A stretch of DNA of 64,000 nt from Acidobacteria bacterium RIFCSPLOWO2_12_FULL_68_19. Lineage in GTDB: Bacteria > Acidobacteriota > Vicinamibacteria > Vicinamibacterales > UBA2999. The stretch covers positions 1 to 64,000 of the forward strand of contig MELF01000015.1 of the NCBI GenBank assembly GCA_001767525.1. Reading direction: 5' to 3'. Numbering within the stretch: position 1 is the stretch's first letter; each line of letters opens with the position of its first letter. The notes under the pieces were generated by a model. It was not told the origin of the DNA. It ran no database searches and saw only the letters and a list, made by a program, of their open reading frames with translations. Of the stretch, positions 1-7,393 are shown one piece after another. The position numbers and the translations under genes are program-made.

Positions 1-1
1 G

Positions 2-88
2 GATATGTGGCGGCCGTTCCGCAATGCGCTCGAGCGACACGCGCCACACGCGCGCATCGTCTTCGACAAGTTCCACGTGCTGCGCCAG
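2..88 (+). pseudogene. ISL3-type transposase fragment
   Basis: The translation from the window edge reads DMWRPFRNALERHAPHARIV followed by FDKFHVLRQ, which resembles the central part of ISL3-family transposases (the stretch leading to the FDKFHV motif). Similarity stops after about 28 residues and the downstream bases fit no transposase frame, so this is a truncated remnant. The upstream part lies outside the window. The family call is from memory of the motif and was not searched. Confidence 0.5.
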
Positions 89-590
89 CCGCCGCGAAGC
101 ACGAAGCATTGGGCTCGTGCCTTCTGCGCGCGTGGCAGGTCGGCCGCGCTGGTGGCGGGAGGATCCGCGAGGGTTCTCCCATCCCGCCCAACCCTTCACT
201 GGGAGGTAGAAGCTCGGACGAGTCGAAAGCTAAGGTGACGAACCACGGGCTCCGCCGGCCGACCGGGCGACCCGACAACTCGGAGCGGAAGGGCACCATC
301 TTCCGCCGAGGACGAGGCTGGACGACTGGCGGCGCGAAACAGGCTCTCGAACGGAGCCGATAGCGGGTGACAGGGCCTCTGCATCCGTACAGTAGCGCTA
401 AGGGTGCCGGCAAACGCGAGACAGGCGACGAGCCACAGGCTTTCGACGTCGAGAAAAAGCGTTCGATCATCGGCTTGCTTCGGTTTCCGATCCGCGGAAA
501 CTGGTCGGTCCGCGAAACAGGCGGCACCAGAGCGCCAAGGGCATGACGGCCATGTTGTGGACGAAAGGAGCGGCCTGTGGGTCGCGTCCG
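89..590. other. Stretch with no recognised gene
   Basis: About 500 bases between the transposase scrap and a small hairpin. Several short open frames cross it on both strands but none looks like a protein with recognisable composition, start signal or family motif. It is probably decayed mobile-element DNA, which is an inference from its neighbour. Confidence 0.5.
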
Positions 591-613
591 TTGTCCCCAG
601 AACGAGGGGACAA
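591..613. repeat. Perfect 8-bp hairpin (TTGTCCCC/GGGGACAA)
   Basis: TTGTCCCC at 591-598 pairs perfectly with GGGGACAA at 606-613 across a 7-base loop. It lacks a T-tract, so it is not a standard terminator. It could be a REP-like element or an operator; no partner copy was seen in the window. Confidence 0.5.
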
Positions 614-693
614 TGCGTCGTCGGCGTGTTTTGATGAAACTGTAAACGGCGGCCGGCGCAGCGACGTTTTCGGACGACGCCCCTTAACCGAAC

Positions 694-930
694 GTGATCT
701 ACACCATCGACATCGGACCGAATCTGTTCCAGCTCTTGCAGCTGTATTTCGTCGTCAGGTACCTGGTGCCGGCCCTCGTCGGCGGCACCTTGCTCGTCGT
801 GGCGGTGTTCTTCCTTCGCTACCTGCTTCGCCAGCCGGACCTGGACTGGCGCGACCTCAATATGTGGAAGTTCGCCGCGGTCGGGGCTGCCCTCGGCTTC
901 GTGCTGGCGTGCGCGGTCCTGGCTCCGTAG
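694..930 (+). CDS. Small two-segment membrane protein, unknown function
   Basis: A 78-residue frame starting at GTG, with two hydrophobic stretches (roughly residues 18-45 and 56-77) separated by a polar loop containing RQPDLDWRDL. This is a plausible inner-membrane hairpin protein. No ribosome binding site is obvious and no family is recognised. It precedes the antitoxin/PIN pair by about 70 bases but need not be functionally linked. Confidence 0.35.
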   Translation: MIYTIDIGPNLFQLLQLYFVVRYLVPALVGGTLLVVAVFFLRYLLRQPDLDWRDLNMWKFAAVGAALGFVLACAVLAP

Positions 931-972
931 CGACTCGCCCTTATATCCGACTTGCGCTGGTGGTCAATTCAG

Positions 973-985
973 TCTAAACTTTAGA
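973..985. promoter_or_regulatory. Palindromic operator candidate before the antitoxin gene
   Basis: TCTAAA-C-TTTAGA is a perfect 13-base palindrome ending 18 bases upstream of the antitoxin ATG, inside an AT-rich patch of otherwise GC-rich DNA. Type II antitoxins commonly repress their own promoter through such a site. Assignment as an autoregulatory operator is inference. Confidence 0.45.
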
Positions 986-1003
986 TTGTATTGTGAGACT
1001 GAC

Positions 1004-1564
1004 ATGCGACAAGTCGAGCTCAAGCTGAAACAGGCGAGCGCCGTGCTCGGCGTCCCGCAGAAGGACCTTCAGAACTTCGTCCAGGCAGGCGTCCTCAAGC
1101 CACGCCGCCGCCTTGGTCTGTATTACTTCGACACGAACCTGCTGTTGCAGGCCAAAGTCGCTATCTACCTCAAAGGCGCGCTCGGCGCGTCGACCCGCTA
1201 CCTGTCGAAATTCGGCGAGGCTGTCGCGGGACTCCCGGGGTTCGAGACGCGTACGCCCGACGTCGTGTCCCTGAAGGCGAGTGCGTGGCAGACTGATCCA
1301 CCTGTCGAAATCCGAATTCCGCTCGGAGCGTTGGCTGAGGAGTTGCGCCAACGGCTGCCGCTGGCTGCCGCCGCACTGGATTTGCCCCGAGGGCGGAAGC
1401 GGCGCGGTTGGAAGCGCGACTTCCTGGCCGCCGTCCGAGAGGCCGCCGGAGATCTCGACGGCCTGTCCGAGAAACAAGTCGCCAACACAATTCGCGCGTA
1501 CCGCCGCGAACGGGGAAAGTCGGGCCTGACCGTTGTCGCCGAAGCCGCCAAAGCCTCGGCGTAG
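1004..1564 (+). CDS. Putative antitoxin with MerR/HTH-like N-terminus
   Basis: A protein of about 186 residues. The N-terminal third (QASAVLGVPQKDLQNFVQAG then a VLKPRRRLGLYYF stretch) looks like a winged helix-turn-helix module of the MerR or excisionase kind; the C-terminus is Arg/Lys rich. It overlaps the start of a PIN-domain gene, the usual antitoxin-first order of type II toxin-antitoxin pairs, so it probably binds both the toxin and its own promoter (palindrome at 973-985). ATG at 1004 is chosen over an in-frame TTG at 986. The antitoxin role rests on context, not on a recognised antitoxin family. Confidence 0.55.
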   Translation: MRQVELKLKQASAVLGVPQKDLQNFVQAGVLKPRRRLGLYYFDTNLLLQAKVAIYLKGALGASTRYLSKFGEAVAGLPGFETRTPDVVSLKASAWQTDPPVEIRIPLGALAEELRQRLPLAAAALDLPRGRKRRGWKRDFLAAVREAAGDLDGLSEKQVANTIRAYRRERGKSGLTVVAEAAKASA

Positions 1565-2000
1565 AGGCGTGGTCGATACCTCGGTCCTCGTGGCCGGCAT
1601 CGCAGGCTTCAAGGGCGACACGCCCACCACGAATCCGAGCGCGGAATTTCTGCGCACGTGGATCGAGCGGGACACCTTCACCTGGTTAATCAGCGCAGCC
1701 ATTCTGGACGAATACGTCGAAGTCCTGCGACGCTGTGGAGTCCGCCGGTCGGTCGTCGGGAAAGTCGTGAACCTGCTCCGAGAGACGGCCGAAATGATTA
1801 CCCCGAGCCGCTCCATCGACGCGCAACCTGATCCAGACGATGCGCCGTTCTGGGAGTGCGCCGAGGCTGGCGTCGCCGACTTCATCGTGACCTTGAACAG
1901 GACGGACTTCCCTCAGGGCAGGCTGACGGCGAAGGTCATTGAGCCGGATGAGGCGTTGCCGTCGTCGACCACACGGCGACGCAAAGTGGGACGTCGCTAA
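1533..2000 (+). CDS. PIN-domain toxin (VapC/COG1569-like ribonuclease)
   Basis: PIN-fold signature: VVDTSVLVAG (first acidic residue), an ILDEYVEVLRR segment (second acidic residue), and DFIVTLNRTDF near the C-terminus with the third acidic position. PIN toxins are metal-dependent endoribonucleases that cleave tRNA or rRNA when released from their antitoxin. It overlaps the upstream antitoxin gene by 32 bases if the TTG at 1533 is used; a GTG at 1569 would start almost on the first beta-strand. The stop lies next to the integrase stop on the other strand. The exact target is unknown. Confidence 0.6.
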   Translation: MSPKPPKPRRRGVVDTSVLVAGIAGFKGDTPTTNPSAEFLRTWIERDTFTWLISAAILDEYVEVLRRCGVRRSVVGKVVNLLRETAEMITPSRSIDAQPDPDDAPFWECAEAGVADFIVTLNRTDFPQGRLTAKVIEPDEALPSSTTRRRKVGRR

Positions 2001-3229
2001 TCCACGCTTCGCGAATTCAGGAATTCCTGGGAGGACGGACCGGCGTCAGGACGACCGATAGAAATTGGCGGTGAGGGAGGGATTTGAACCCCCGGTGCCC
2101 TTTCAGGCACAGACGCTTTCGAGGCGCCCGCCTTCAGCCACTCGGCCACCTCACCACACCAGGTTGCTTTGACTTCCGCCTCTAGTATCTCCTGCCGCTT
2201 CTTGATCCACGCCGCGTAGTGCTTGTGGACGATCTTCGGTGAATTCCCGAGGAGCGTCGCCACATTTTCGACCGAAGTCCCCTTTTGCAACAGCGCCGTC
2301 GCGAAGGAATGCCGGAACCTGTGCGAGTGCGCGTCCTCCACTCCTGAGATCTTGAACACCGACGCTAGGTACCGGGACCAGTTCGCCACCCTGGTCCGGA
2401 GCGTCCCCTTCCCGTTCCAGAAAAACCGGTCGCCGATCTCCGGCAACGCTTCCAGAGCCTCGACCACGAAGGGCGGAATCGGGACGAAAACCTCAACCCC
2501 GGTTTTTTGAGTATGAAGCTTTATCTTCCCTTGCCGGAGCGCGTCCCGCCGAAGCCCGATCGTGTCCGAGATACGGAGCCCGGAATACGTCATCGTGAGG
2601 ATGAACGCCCGGATCCGCCGCTTGTCCCCCCGGTATTTCTCCGTGGCCGACAGGATCCTTCTTAGCTCCTCCTCCGTGAACGGCTCGGTCGGTTTTTCTT
2701 TCACCCGCGGCGGCTTCACGGCCGAAGCCGCGTTCCGTTTCACCCATCCCGCCGATTCGCAGAACCGGAAAAACGCCTTGACCCGTTCCAGGTTCTTCGT
2801 CGCGTAGACCGGAGAATCCATCCAGGTGTTCCTGAACTCCCGGACCTGCTCGGTCCCCAATTGCTTGAGGAGCCGGTATCCGCTTGAGGAGCACCAGTCG
2901 AGGAATCTCCGCTGCAGGAGGTTCTCGTATTTCCGGAGCGTCTCGTTCCCCAGGTGCCGGGCTTTCCCGTCCGCCAGAAATTTTTCGACCGCTTCCCGGA
3001 TGGCGGGGATTTCCGCTTTCACCACCCCGATTTCCCCGGACGCCTCCCATCCCCGCACCATGTCCGCCGCCGCTTCCCAGGAGTTCAGATTCAAAGCGCG
3101 GCGGATGTATTCCCCCCGGAGCGAGCCCTGGACCCAGATCCCGCACGAGCAGTTCCGAACCGCGCGTGCGTTGCGTCCTTTCCCGAAGTGCTGGCACTCT
3201 TTCGAGTGCCGCCGGTAGATCGTGAGCAC
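1997..3229 (-). CDS. Tyrosine recombinase/integrase reading into tRNA-Ser
   Basis: Site-specific tyrosine recombinase. It has an N-terminal Cys-rich patch (KECQ, then NCSCG within residues 10-32), a SAM-like core-binding domain, and a catalytic domain with Arg in TYSGLRISD, the HRFRHSFATALL box, LLGNSP, and the nucleophile Tyr in VHKHYAAW. All catalytic positions appear intact. No stop follows the normal C-terminus. The frame runs straight through the adjacent tRNA-Ser(CGA), adding about 55 residues, of which those from GEVAEWL on are tRNA-encoded. The gene is the only cargo between two tRNA-Ser halves sharing a 19-bp repeat. Integration into tRNA anticodon arms is well known for this family; that this enzyme did so here is inference. 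Confidence 0.8.
   Translation of the reverse strand: MLTIYRRHSKECQHFGKGRNARAVRNCSCGIWVQGSLRGEYIRRALNLNSWEAAADMVRGWEASGEIGVVKAEIPAIREAVEKFLADGKARHLGNETLRKYENLLQRRFLDWCSSSGYRLLKQLGTEQVREFRNTWMDSPVYATKNLERVKAFFRFCESAGWVKRNAASAVKPPRVKEKPTEPFTEEELRRILSATEKYRGDKRRIRAFILTMTYSGLRISDTIGLRRDALRQGKIKLHTQKTGVEVFVPIPPFVVEALEALPEIGDRFFWNGKGTLRTRVANWSRYLASVFKISGVEDAHSHRFRHSFATALLQKGTSVENVATLLGNSPKIVHKHYAAWIKKRQEILEAEVKATWCGEVAEWLKAGASKASVPERAPGVQIPPSPPISIGRPDAGPSSQEFLNSRSVD
2066..2155 (-). tRNA. tRNA-Ser(CGA)
   Basis: On the minus strand the acceptor stem GGTGAGG (2149-2155) pairs perfectly with CCTCACC (2070-2076), followed by discriminator G and an encoded CCA (2066-2068). The anticodon loop is CTCGAAA, giving CGA. 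A long variable arm (GTGCC..GGCAC) identifies a class II tRNA, and the T arm closes with one wobble pair. It lies directly at the 3' end of the integrase gene, whose reading frame passes through it. Confidence 0.9.
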
Positions 3230-3381
3230 GAGCCCACGTTACACCCGACTTTGGGACAAAAGAGGTACGCGGCGAAAACCGAATCCGCTAAATTCTTTTC
3301 TCCCGCTACTTTAGCCCAGGACACGGGGGACGGATTCGAACCCACGTGCCCCTTACGGGACAAGACGCTTTCGAGGCGCCC
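2111..3381. mobile_element. Putative minimal integrase-only element in tRNA-Ser
   Basis: The 19-base sequence AGACGCTTTCGAGGCGCCC occurs at 2111-2129 and again at 3363-3381, in both cases as the anticodon arm of a tRNA-Ser. The 1,252-bp period contains essentially one gene, a tyrosine recombinase. The outer copy (3322-3408) is a broken tRNA with a mispaired 3' half, as expected of an att junction. This is the layout of an integrated element with attL and attR, reduced to its integrase. Alternatives are two adjacent tRNA-Ser genes of which one decayed, or a remnant left after loss of a larger island. Confidence 0.5.
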
Positions 3382-3408
3382 CCGTTACGACCACTTCGGT
3401 ACCTCTCC
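3322..3408 (-). pseudogene. Broken tRNA-Ser(CGA) copy
   Basis: The 5' half is tRNA-Ser-like (acceptor GGAGAGG at 3402-3408, D arm, anticodon loop with CGA) and a variable arm with a GTAA loop follows. The T stem has two mismatches (GTGGG against CCGTC) and the expected 3' acceptor CCTCTCC is replaced by CCCCGTG, which does not pair. It shares the anticodon-arm 19-mer with the intact tRNA-Ser 1.25 kb away, so it reads as a chimeric or decayed gene at an integration junction. Confidence 0.6.
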
Positions 3409-3620
3409 GGTTCTCGGGCGCGAGGCCAGCAGCACATTATACCGTCCGTCACACACGCCGGCCGGGTACGCCTTCGCGCACCCGTGCGGCCGTTCGTGAC
3501 ACAAACGCTGTGCCGTCGGCGGATGGCCGTGTGAGATCGTCCGCTCCGATCGCACGGGCGGGGCATTCAATTGTCGAACGCCGCGCTCTGGGAGTATAAG
3601 GTTGCTGTGAGCGAGGGGCT

Positions 3621-4064
3621 ATGAGAACCGCCGGCTGGATCGTGGCGCTCCTGGCGTGGACGGCAGCGGCGGCTGCGGGCCAGCAGCCGGGATCGACCAA
3701 GCTGCCTCTCGCCGTCACCGACAAGGACGCCGTCGAGGAGTGGAGCCGGACGCTCTGGGACGGTCCTCTCAATCCGAAGCTCCCGAGCGACACCGCCTTC
3801 CTCCTGTCGCTCACCGAACAGGAACTGCTCGGCCGGTTCCGGTTCAAGCAGCGATGCGCGCTCTGCCACGCCGCCCAGACGAACCTCTCCACCGCGACCT
3901 GGGGGCCGCTCCTGACCGAGCGAAACGTCAACGGGCGCGAGGCGTTCGTGCGCGAACGGATGCTCGAAGGATCGGCGCGCATGCCGGCGTTCAAGTACGC
4001 CCTCGACGCGGCGACCGTCGACGCCATCGTGGCGTACCTCAAGAGAGTGGAACGACTGCCGTAG
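3621..4064 (+). CDS. Periplasmic mono-haem cytochrome c
   Basis: 147 residues with an N-terminal signal peptide (about residues 1-20) and one CALCH haem-binding motif near residue 75; a methionine in RMLEGSARMPAFKYAL is a candidate distal ligand. It is a small class I-type electron carrier in the periplasm. It ends 17 bases before the next gene, which also carries a haem-like motif and a propeller, so the two are probably co-transcribed and may exchange electrons. A TATAAG box about 25 bases upstream is a possible -10. Confidence 0.8.
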   Translation: MRTAGWIVALLAWTAAAAAGQQPGSTKLPLAVTDKDAVEEWSRTLWDGPLNPKLPSDTAFLLSLTEQELLGRFRFKQRCALCHAAQTNLSTATWGPLLTERNVNGREAFVRERMLEGSARMPAFKYALDAATVDAIVAYLKRVERLP

Positions 4065-4081
4065 GCCCGGAGATTCCGACG

Positions 4082-6028
4082 ATGCGTTCAACAACGCCCA
4101 CGAGAGTCCTCCTGCTCGCCGGAGCCGCGGCGGCGACTGCCATCTGGCTGGCCGCCATGTCGGACGCCGTCGCTCAGACAGCCGGCGAAACGGTGCTCAC
4201 GGGCCGCGTCACCGCGGCGTCCGGCCAGCCAATGGAGGGGGTCATCGTCTCGGCCCGCCAGCTCGGGAAGACGTTCACCACCAGCGTCTATACCGACGCC
4301 GCGGGCGAGTACTACTTCCCTCCGATGGGGCGGGGAACGTACCGCATCTGGGCGCAGGCCGTCGGCTACGGGGCCGGCATCGTGGAGAGAATCGCCCTCG
4401 GCTCGACGGTCGACCGGCAGCCCTTCACGCTGGCGCCGCTCGAGAACTTCGAGATGCAGCTTCGGGGCGACGAGTGGGTGGCCTCGCTGCCCGAGGCGAC
4501 GCCCTACGACCGCAAGATGAAGGAAGTGTTCCGCCTGAACTGCTTTGGCGGCTGCCACTCGCCCTCGCACGCGCTCAAGGACCGCTACGACGAACGGAGC
4601 TGGAAGATTCTCATCGACAAGATGAGCCGGATCGCCACGCCCGGCACCTACACGCTCGACGAGGACCGGAACGTCGCGCCGTTGATGCACTACTACAAGG
4701 ACCAGCTCGCGGAGTATCTCGCGCGCGTCCGGGGTCCGTCATCACCGAAGCTGACGCTTCGGCCGAGACCGCGGCCGGAGGGAGAAGAAACGCTGGCGGT
4801 GTTCCGCGAGTACGACAGCTCGCCGCCCGGCTTCGGCATCCCGCTCTACAACGACGGCAGCCTCTGGGAGCTCGGGCCCGCCAACAAGACCGACCTGAAG
4901 AACATGGGACCGCTCCGCGCGACCGTCGATCTCGACGGCAACCCGTGGTTCACCGGGCGCGGCCGCGGGTACTGGACGGTCGCGAAGGTCGACTGGAAGA
5001 CCGGCAAGATCACCGGCTACACGGTGAGGAACGACGCCGGGGCGGTGGTCGACGGCGGCGAGATCATCACCGATCGCCAGGGCGTCGTCTGGACGCAGGC
5101 GGCCGGCAAGCTGGTGACGATCGACCGGACGGGGCGGATGGAGCTGATTGCCGTTCCCGAACCCGAGGAGGTCCGGCGCACGCAGGGGACGTCGGTGCCG
5201 CCCGGGAGCGCCGGGAAGGAGCGCATCTGGTGGGAAGACGGCCCGCGCCCGCCCGTCTGCGCGAACGGCGTGTGCCAGAACCCGCCCACGATCTTCTACA
5301 TGTACGAACCGTCGACCGGGCGGTGGGCGGTCTACGAGAATCCGCCGGCCCCGAAGGAAATGGACGCCTTTAGCGACGTCTACAACGTGACGAGCATGGG
5401 CGACGGCGACGGCAACGGCTGGTGGGCCCAGTTCGCCACCGATGTCATGGTCAAGGCCGACGGTTCTGCACCGGGCAAAGTGGTCACCATGAAGATCCCC
5501 CCGCGGCGGCGCTCGGCGTGGAACCTGTTCGCCGGAGACGACCGGACGATCTTCGAGATGATGGGGGGATCGGAGCCGCACACCCGCGGGGTGCCGTACC
5601 AACACTCGATTCGCATGGTGGGGGCGGGACCCGGCCCGACCGACTCGGTGTGGGGTGTGGGCTGGTTCAGCAGCGATTTGATTCGCGTCAACATCCGCAC
5701 GCACGAGCTGAAGGTGTACGACGCGCCGGCGCCCGACTGCGCGTCGTATCAGACGTGGACCGATCCGCACGGCGAGGTGTGGACGGTCTGTCAGAGCTCC
5801 GCGCACATCCGGCGCTTCAACCCCAGGACCGAGCGGTGGATGATCTACGACCTGCCGACGATCAACATCGAAGCGCATGCGATGGGGATGGCGCCCGGCT
5901 TGGTCGACGGGCGGGTCCGCCTGGTCGTCCCGTCGTGGACCAACAGCAAGACGATCCTGATGGAGGTGCGCACGCCGGCGGACATTGCCGCGCTGAAGGC
6001 CGCGGTGCAGAAGGCAGCGACCCGATGA
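4082..6028 (+). CDS. Secreted carboxypeptidase-regulatory / CXXXCH / beta-propeller protein (Vgb-like)
   Basis: 648 residues. Order: signal peptide (1-31), carboxypeptidase-regulatory-like beta-sandwich (about 37-115, with GRVTAASGQPMEGVIV), a haem-binding-like segment NCFGGCHS around residue 155 that is CXXXCH rather than CXXCH, and a C-terminal six- or seven-bladed propeller resembling virginiamycin B lyase (VDLDGNPWFTGRGRGYW, TWTDPHGEVWTVC). The ATG at 4082 follows the cytochrome gene by 17 bases. A paralogue with a normal CMVCH motif lies at 56660-58576. Substrate unknown; a periplasmic redox sensor or dehydrogenase-like role is inference. Confidence 0.7.
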   Translation: MRSTTPTRVLLLAGAAAATAIWLAAMSDAVAQTAGETVLTGRVTAASGQPMEGVIVSARQLGKTFTTSVYTDAAGEYYFPPMGRGTYRIWAQAVGYGAGIVERIALGSTVDRQPFTLAPLENFEMQLRGDEWVASLPEATPYDRKMKEVFRLNCFGGCHSPSHALKDRYDERSWKILIDKMSRIATPGTYTLDEDRNVAPLMHYYKDQLAEYLARVRGPSSPKLTLRPRPRPEGEETLAVFREYDSSPPGFGIPLYNDGSLWELGPANKTDLKNMGPLRATVDLDGNPWFTGRGRGYWTVAKVDWKTGKITGYTVRNDAGAVVDGGEIITDRQGVVWTQAAGKLVTIDRTGRMELIAVPEPEEVRRTQGTSVPPGSAGKERIWWEDGPRPPVCANGVCQNPPTIFYMYEPSTGRWAVYENPPAPKEMDAFSDVYNVTSMGDGDGNGWWAQFATDVMVKADGSAPGKVVTMKIPPRRRSAWNLFAGDDRTIFEMMGGSEPHTRGVPYQHSIRMVGAGPGPTDSVWGVGWFSSDLIRVNIRTHELKVYDAPAPDCASYQTWTDPHGEVWTVCQSSAHIRRFNPRTERWMIYDLPTINIEAHAMGMAPGLVDGRVRLVVPSWTNSKTILMEVRTPADIAALKAAVQKAATR

Positions 6029-6873
6029 CGCGCGCTGCCAGACGACCGGCAGGCGTCCGGTATGTGCTCGTGGCGGCCGCGGCCGCCCTGGGGATCGCGC
6101 CGTCCCTGACGCCGGCGCCCCAGGCGCAGTCGCCGGGAACCGTCGAGGAGCGTACCGTCACCTACCCATCCGGACGCGCGACGATCGAGGCGTACGTGGC
6201 GAGGCCGGCCGCCGCGGGCCGAAGCCCGGCGGTCATCGTCGTCCATGACAACCTTGGACTGAACGGCAGGTTCCGCGAGCTGACGACGCAACTGGCCCGC
6301 GCTGGCTTGGTGGCGATGGCGCCGCACTTCCCGTCGCGCGCCGGGACGCCGGCCTCGGAACCGAGAGACGGCCGGCCGCAACGCGACGCCGTCGCGGGCC
6401 TCCCGTGGTTCGAGACGATTGCCGACCTCCAGGGAGCGTTCGCGTACCTGCAGCAGGATCCGGGCGTCGACGCCGGGCGAATCTCGGCCGTCGGCGTCGG
6501 CTGGGGCGAATACCGGGTGTGGAAGCTCGCCGAAGCCGCGCCCGGACTGCACCGTGCCGTCGTCTTCTACGGCGTGACGCCCGCCGATGACGACCGGCTT
6601 CGGACGATTCGGACGCCGGTCCTCGGTCACTACGCCAAGCTCGATTACCTGGTTACGGCGCGGGTCCTCAAGACGAAGCAACTGCTCGGCGACCGGTTCA
6701 CCTATCACATCTACCCGACGGTGCCGGGCTTCCTGGGAGGCGGCACCGGTCAGATTCAGCCGGCGACCGGCGGCTCCGTGATCTCGCTGCCGGCCGGCTC
6801 GCACCAGGCATCGGCCCAGGCGGCGGCAACGCTGGCCTGGACGAGGACGCTGGAGTTCCTGAAGGGGTCGTAG
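6025..6873 (+). CDS. Secreted dienelactone-hydrolase-like protein, catalytic residues apparently lost
   Basis: 282 residues starting in an ATGA overlap with the upstream stop, so it is translationally coupled to the propeller gene. After a signal peptide the alpha/beta-hydrolase fold of the dienelactone hydrolase family is clear (SPAVIVVHDNLGLNGRFREL, LARAGLVAMAPHF, HRAVVFYGVTPA). The nucleophile elbow, normally G-[FY]-C-x-G-G, reads VGVGWGEYR with no Cys or Ser, and the usual histidine region reads PTVPGFLGG without His. It is probably catalytically inactive or uses another mechanism. The fold call is firm; the activity is not. Confidence 0.7.
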   Translation: MTRAARRPAGVRYVLVAAAAALGIAPSLTPAPQAQSPGTVEERTVTYPSGRATIEAYVARPAAAGRSPAVIVVHDNLGLNGRFRELTTQLARAGLVAMAPHFPSRAGTPASEPRDGRPQRDAVAGLPWFETIADLQGAFAYLQQDPGVDAGRISAVGVGWGEYRVWKLAEAAPGLHRAVVFYGVTPADDDRLRTIRTPVLGHYAKLDYLVTARVLKTKQLLGDRFTYHIYPTVPGFLGGGTGQIQPATGGSVISLPAGSHQASAQAAATLAWTRTLEFLKGS

Positions 6874-6904
6874 ACCGGCCTGTCCACGCCTCGAGGGCCC
6901 GCGA

Positions 6905-7372
6905 TCAGTCCGACGGACCCTGACGACGCCGATCGCGAAAGAACTGCTGGATGAGCTCGCGGCACTCCTCTTCCAGCACGCCGCCGGTGACCGCGAACCG
7001 GTGATTGAGCCCGGGCAGGTCGAGCCCGCGTATCGCAGACACGAGCGCGCCCGTCTTCGGCTCCGCCGCGCCGTACACCACTTCCCGGACGCGCGCGTGC
7101 ACGAGCGCGCCGACGCACATCAGGCACGGCTCGACCGTCACGTACACGGTCGCCTCCGTCAGCCGGTAGTTGCCGATCGCTCGCGCCGCCTCGCGCAGCA
7201 CGAGTATCTCGGCATGCGCGGTCGGATCGACGGCCCCAATCGGCTGGTTGAACGCGCGAGCGGCCACGCGGCCGTCGACGACCAGCACGGCGCCAATCGG
7301 TACCTCGCCGGCAAGAAGACCGCGGCGCGCCTCCTCGAGCGCGGCCTCCATGAACGACTCGTGCTCGCTCAC
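6905..7372 (-). CDS. tadA: tRNA-specific adenosine-34 deaminase
   Basis: Cytidine/adenosine deaminase fold with the zinc and catalytic motif TAHAEILVLREAAR and the second zinc motif EPCLMCVGALVHAR; also FNQPIGAVDPTAHAE as in TadA. It converts A34 to inosine in tRNA-Arg(ACG). The GTG at 7372 gives VSEHESFMEAALEEAR, the usual N-terminus; the longer frame adds an unlikely MPGGC. It follows the threonine dehydratase gene by 21 bases on the same strand, and converges with the hydrolase gene at 6873. Confidence 0.85.
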   Translation of the reverse strand: MSEHESFMEAALEEARRGLLAGEVPIGAVLVVDGRVAARAFNQPIGAVDPTAHAEILVLREAARAIGNYRLTEATVYVTVEPCLMCVGALVHARVREVVYGAAEPKTGALVSAIRGLDLPGLNHRFAVTGGVLEEECRELIQQFFRDRRRQGPSD

Positions 7373-7393
7373 GCAGCCACCAGGCACCAGGGG

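Noticed and set aside
1997-2155. The tRNA-derived tail of the integrase as a functional protein domain
   Set aside because: The residues are a literal translation of tRNA-Ser and trailing bases, a common artefact, although its consequences at the attachment site are noted as a finding.
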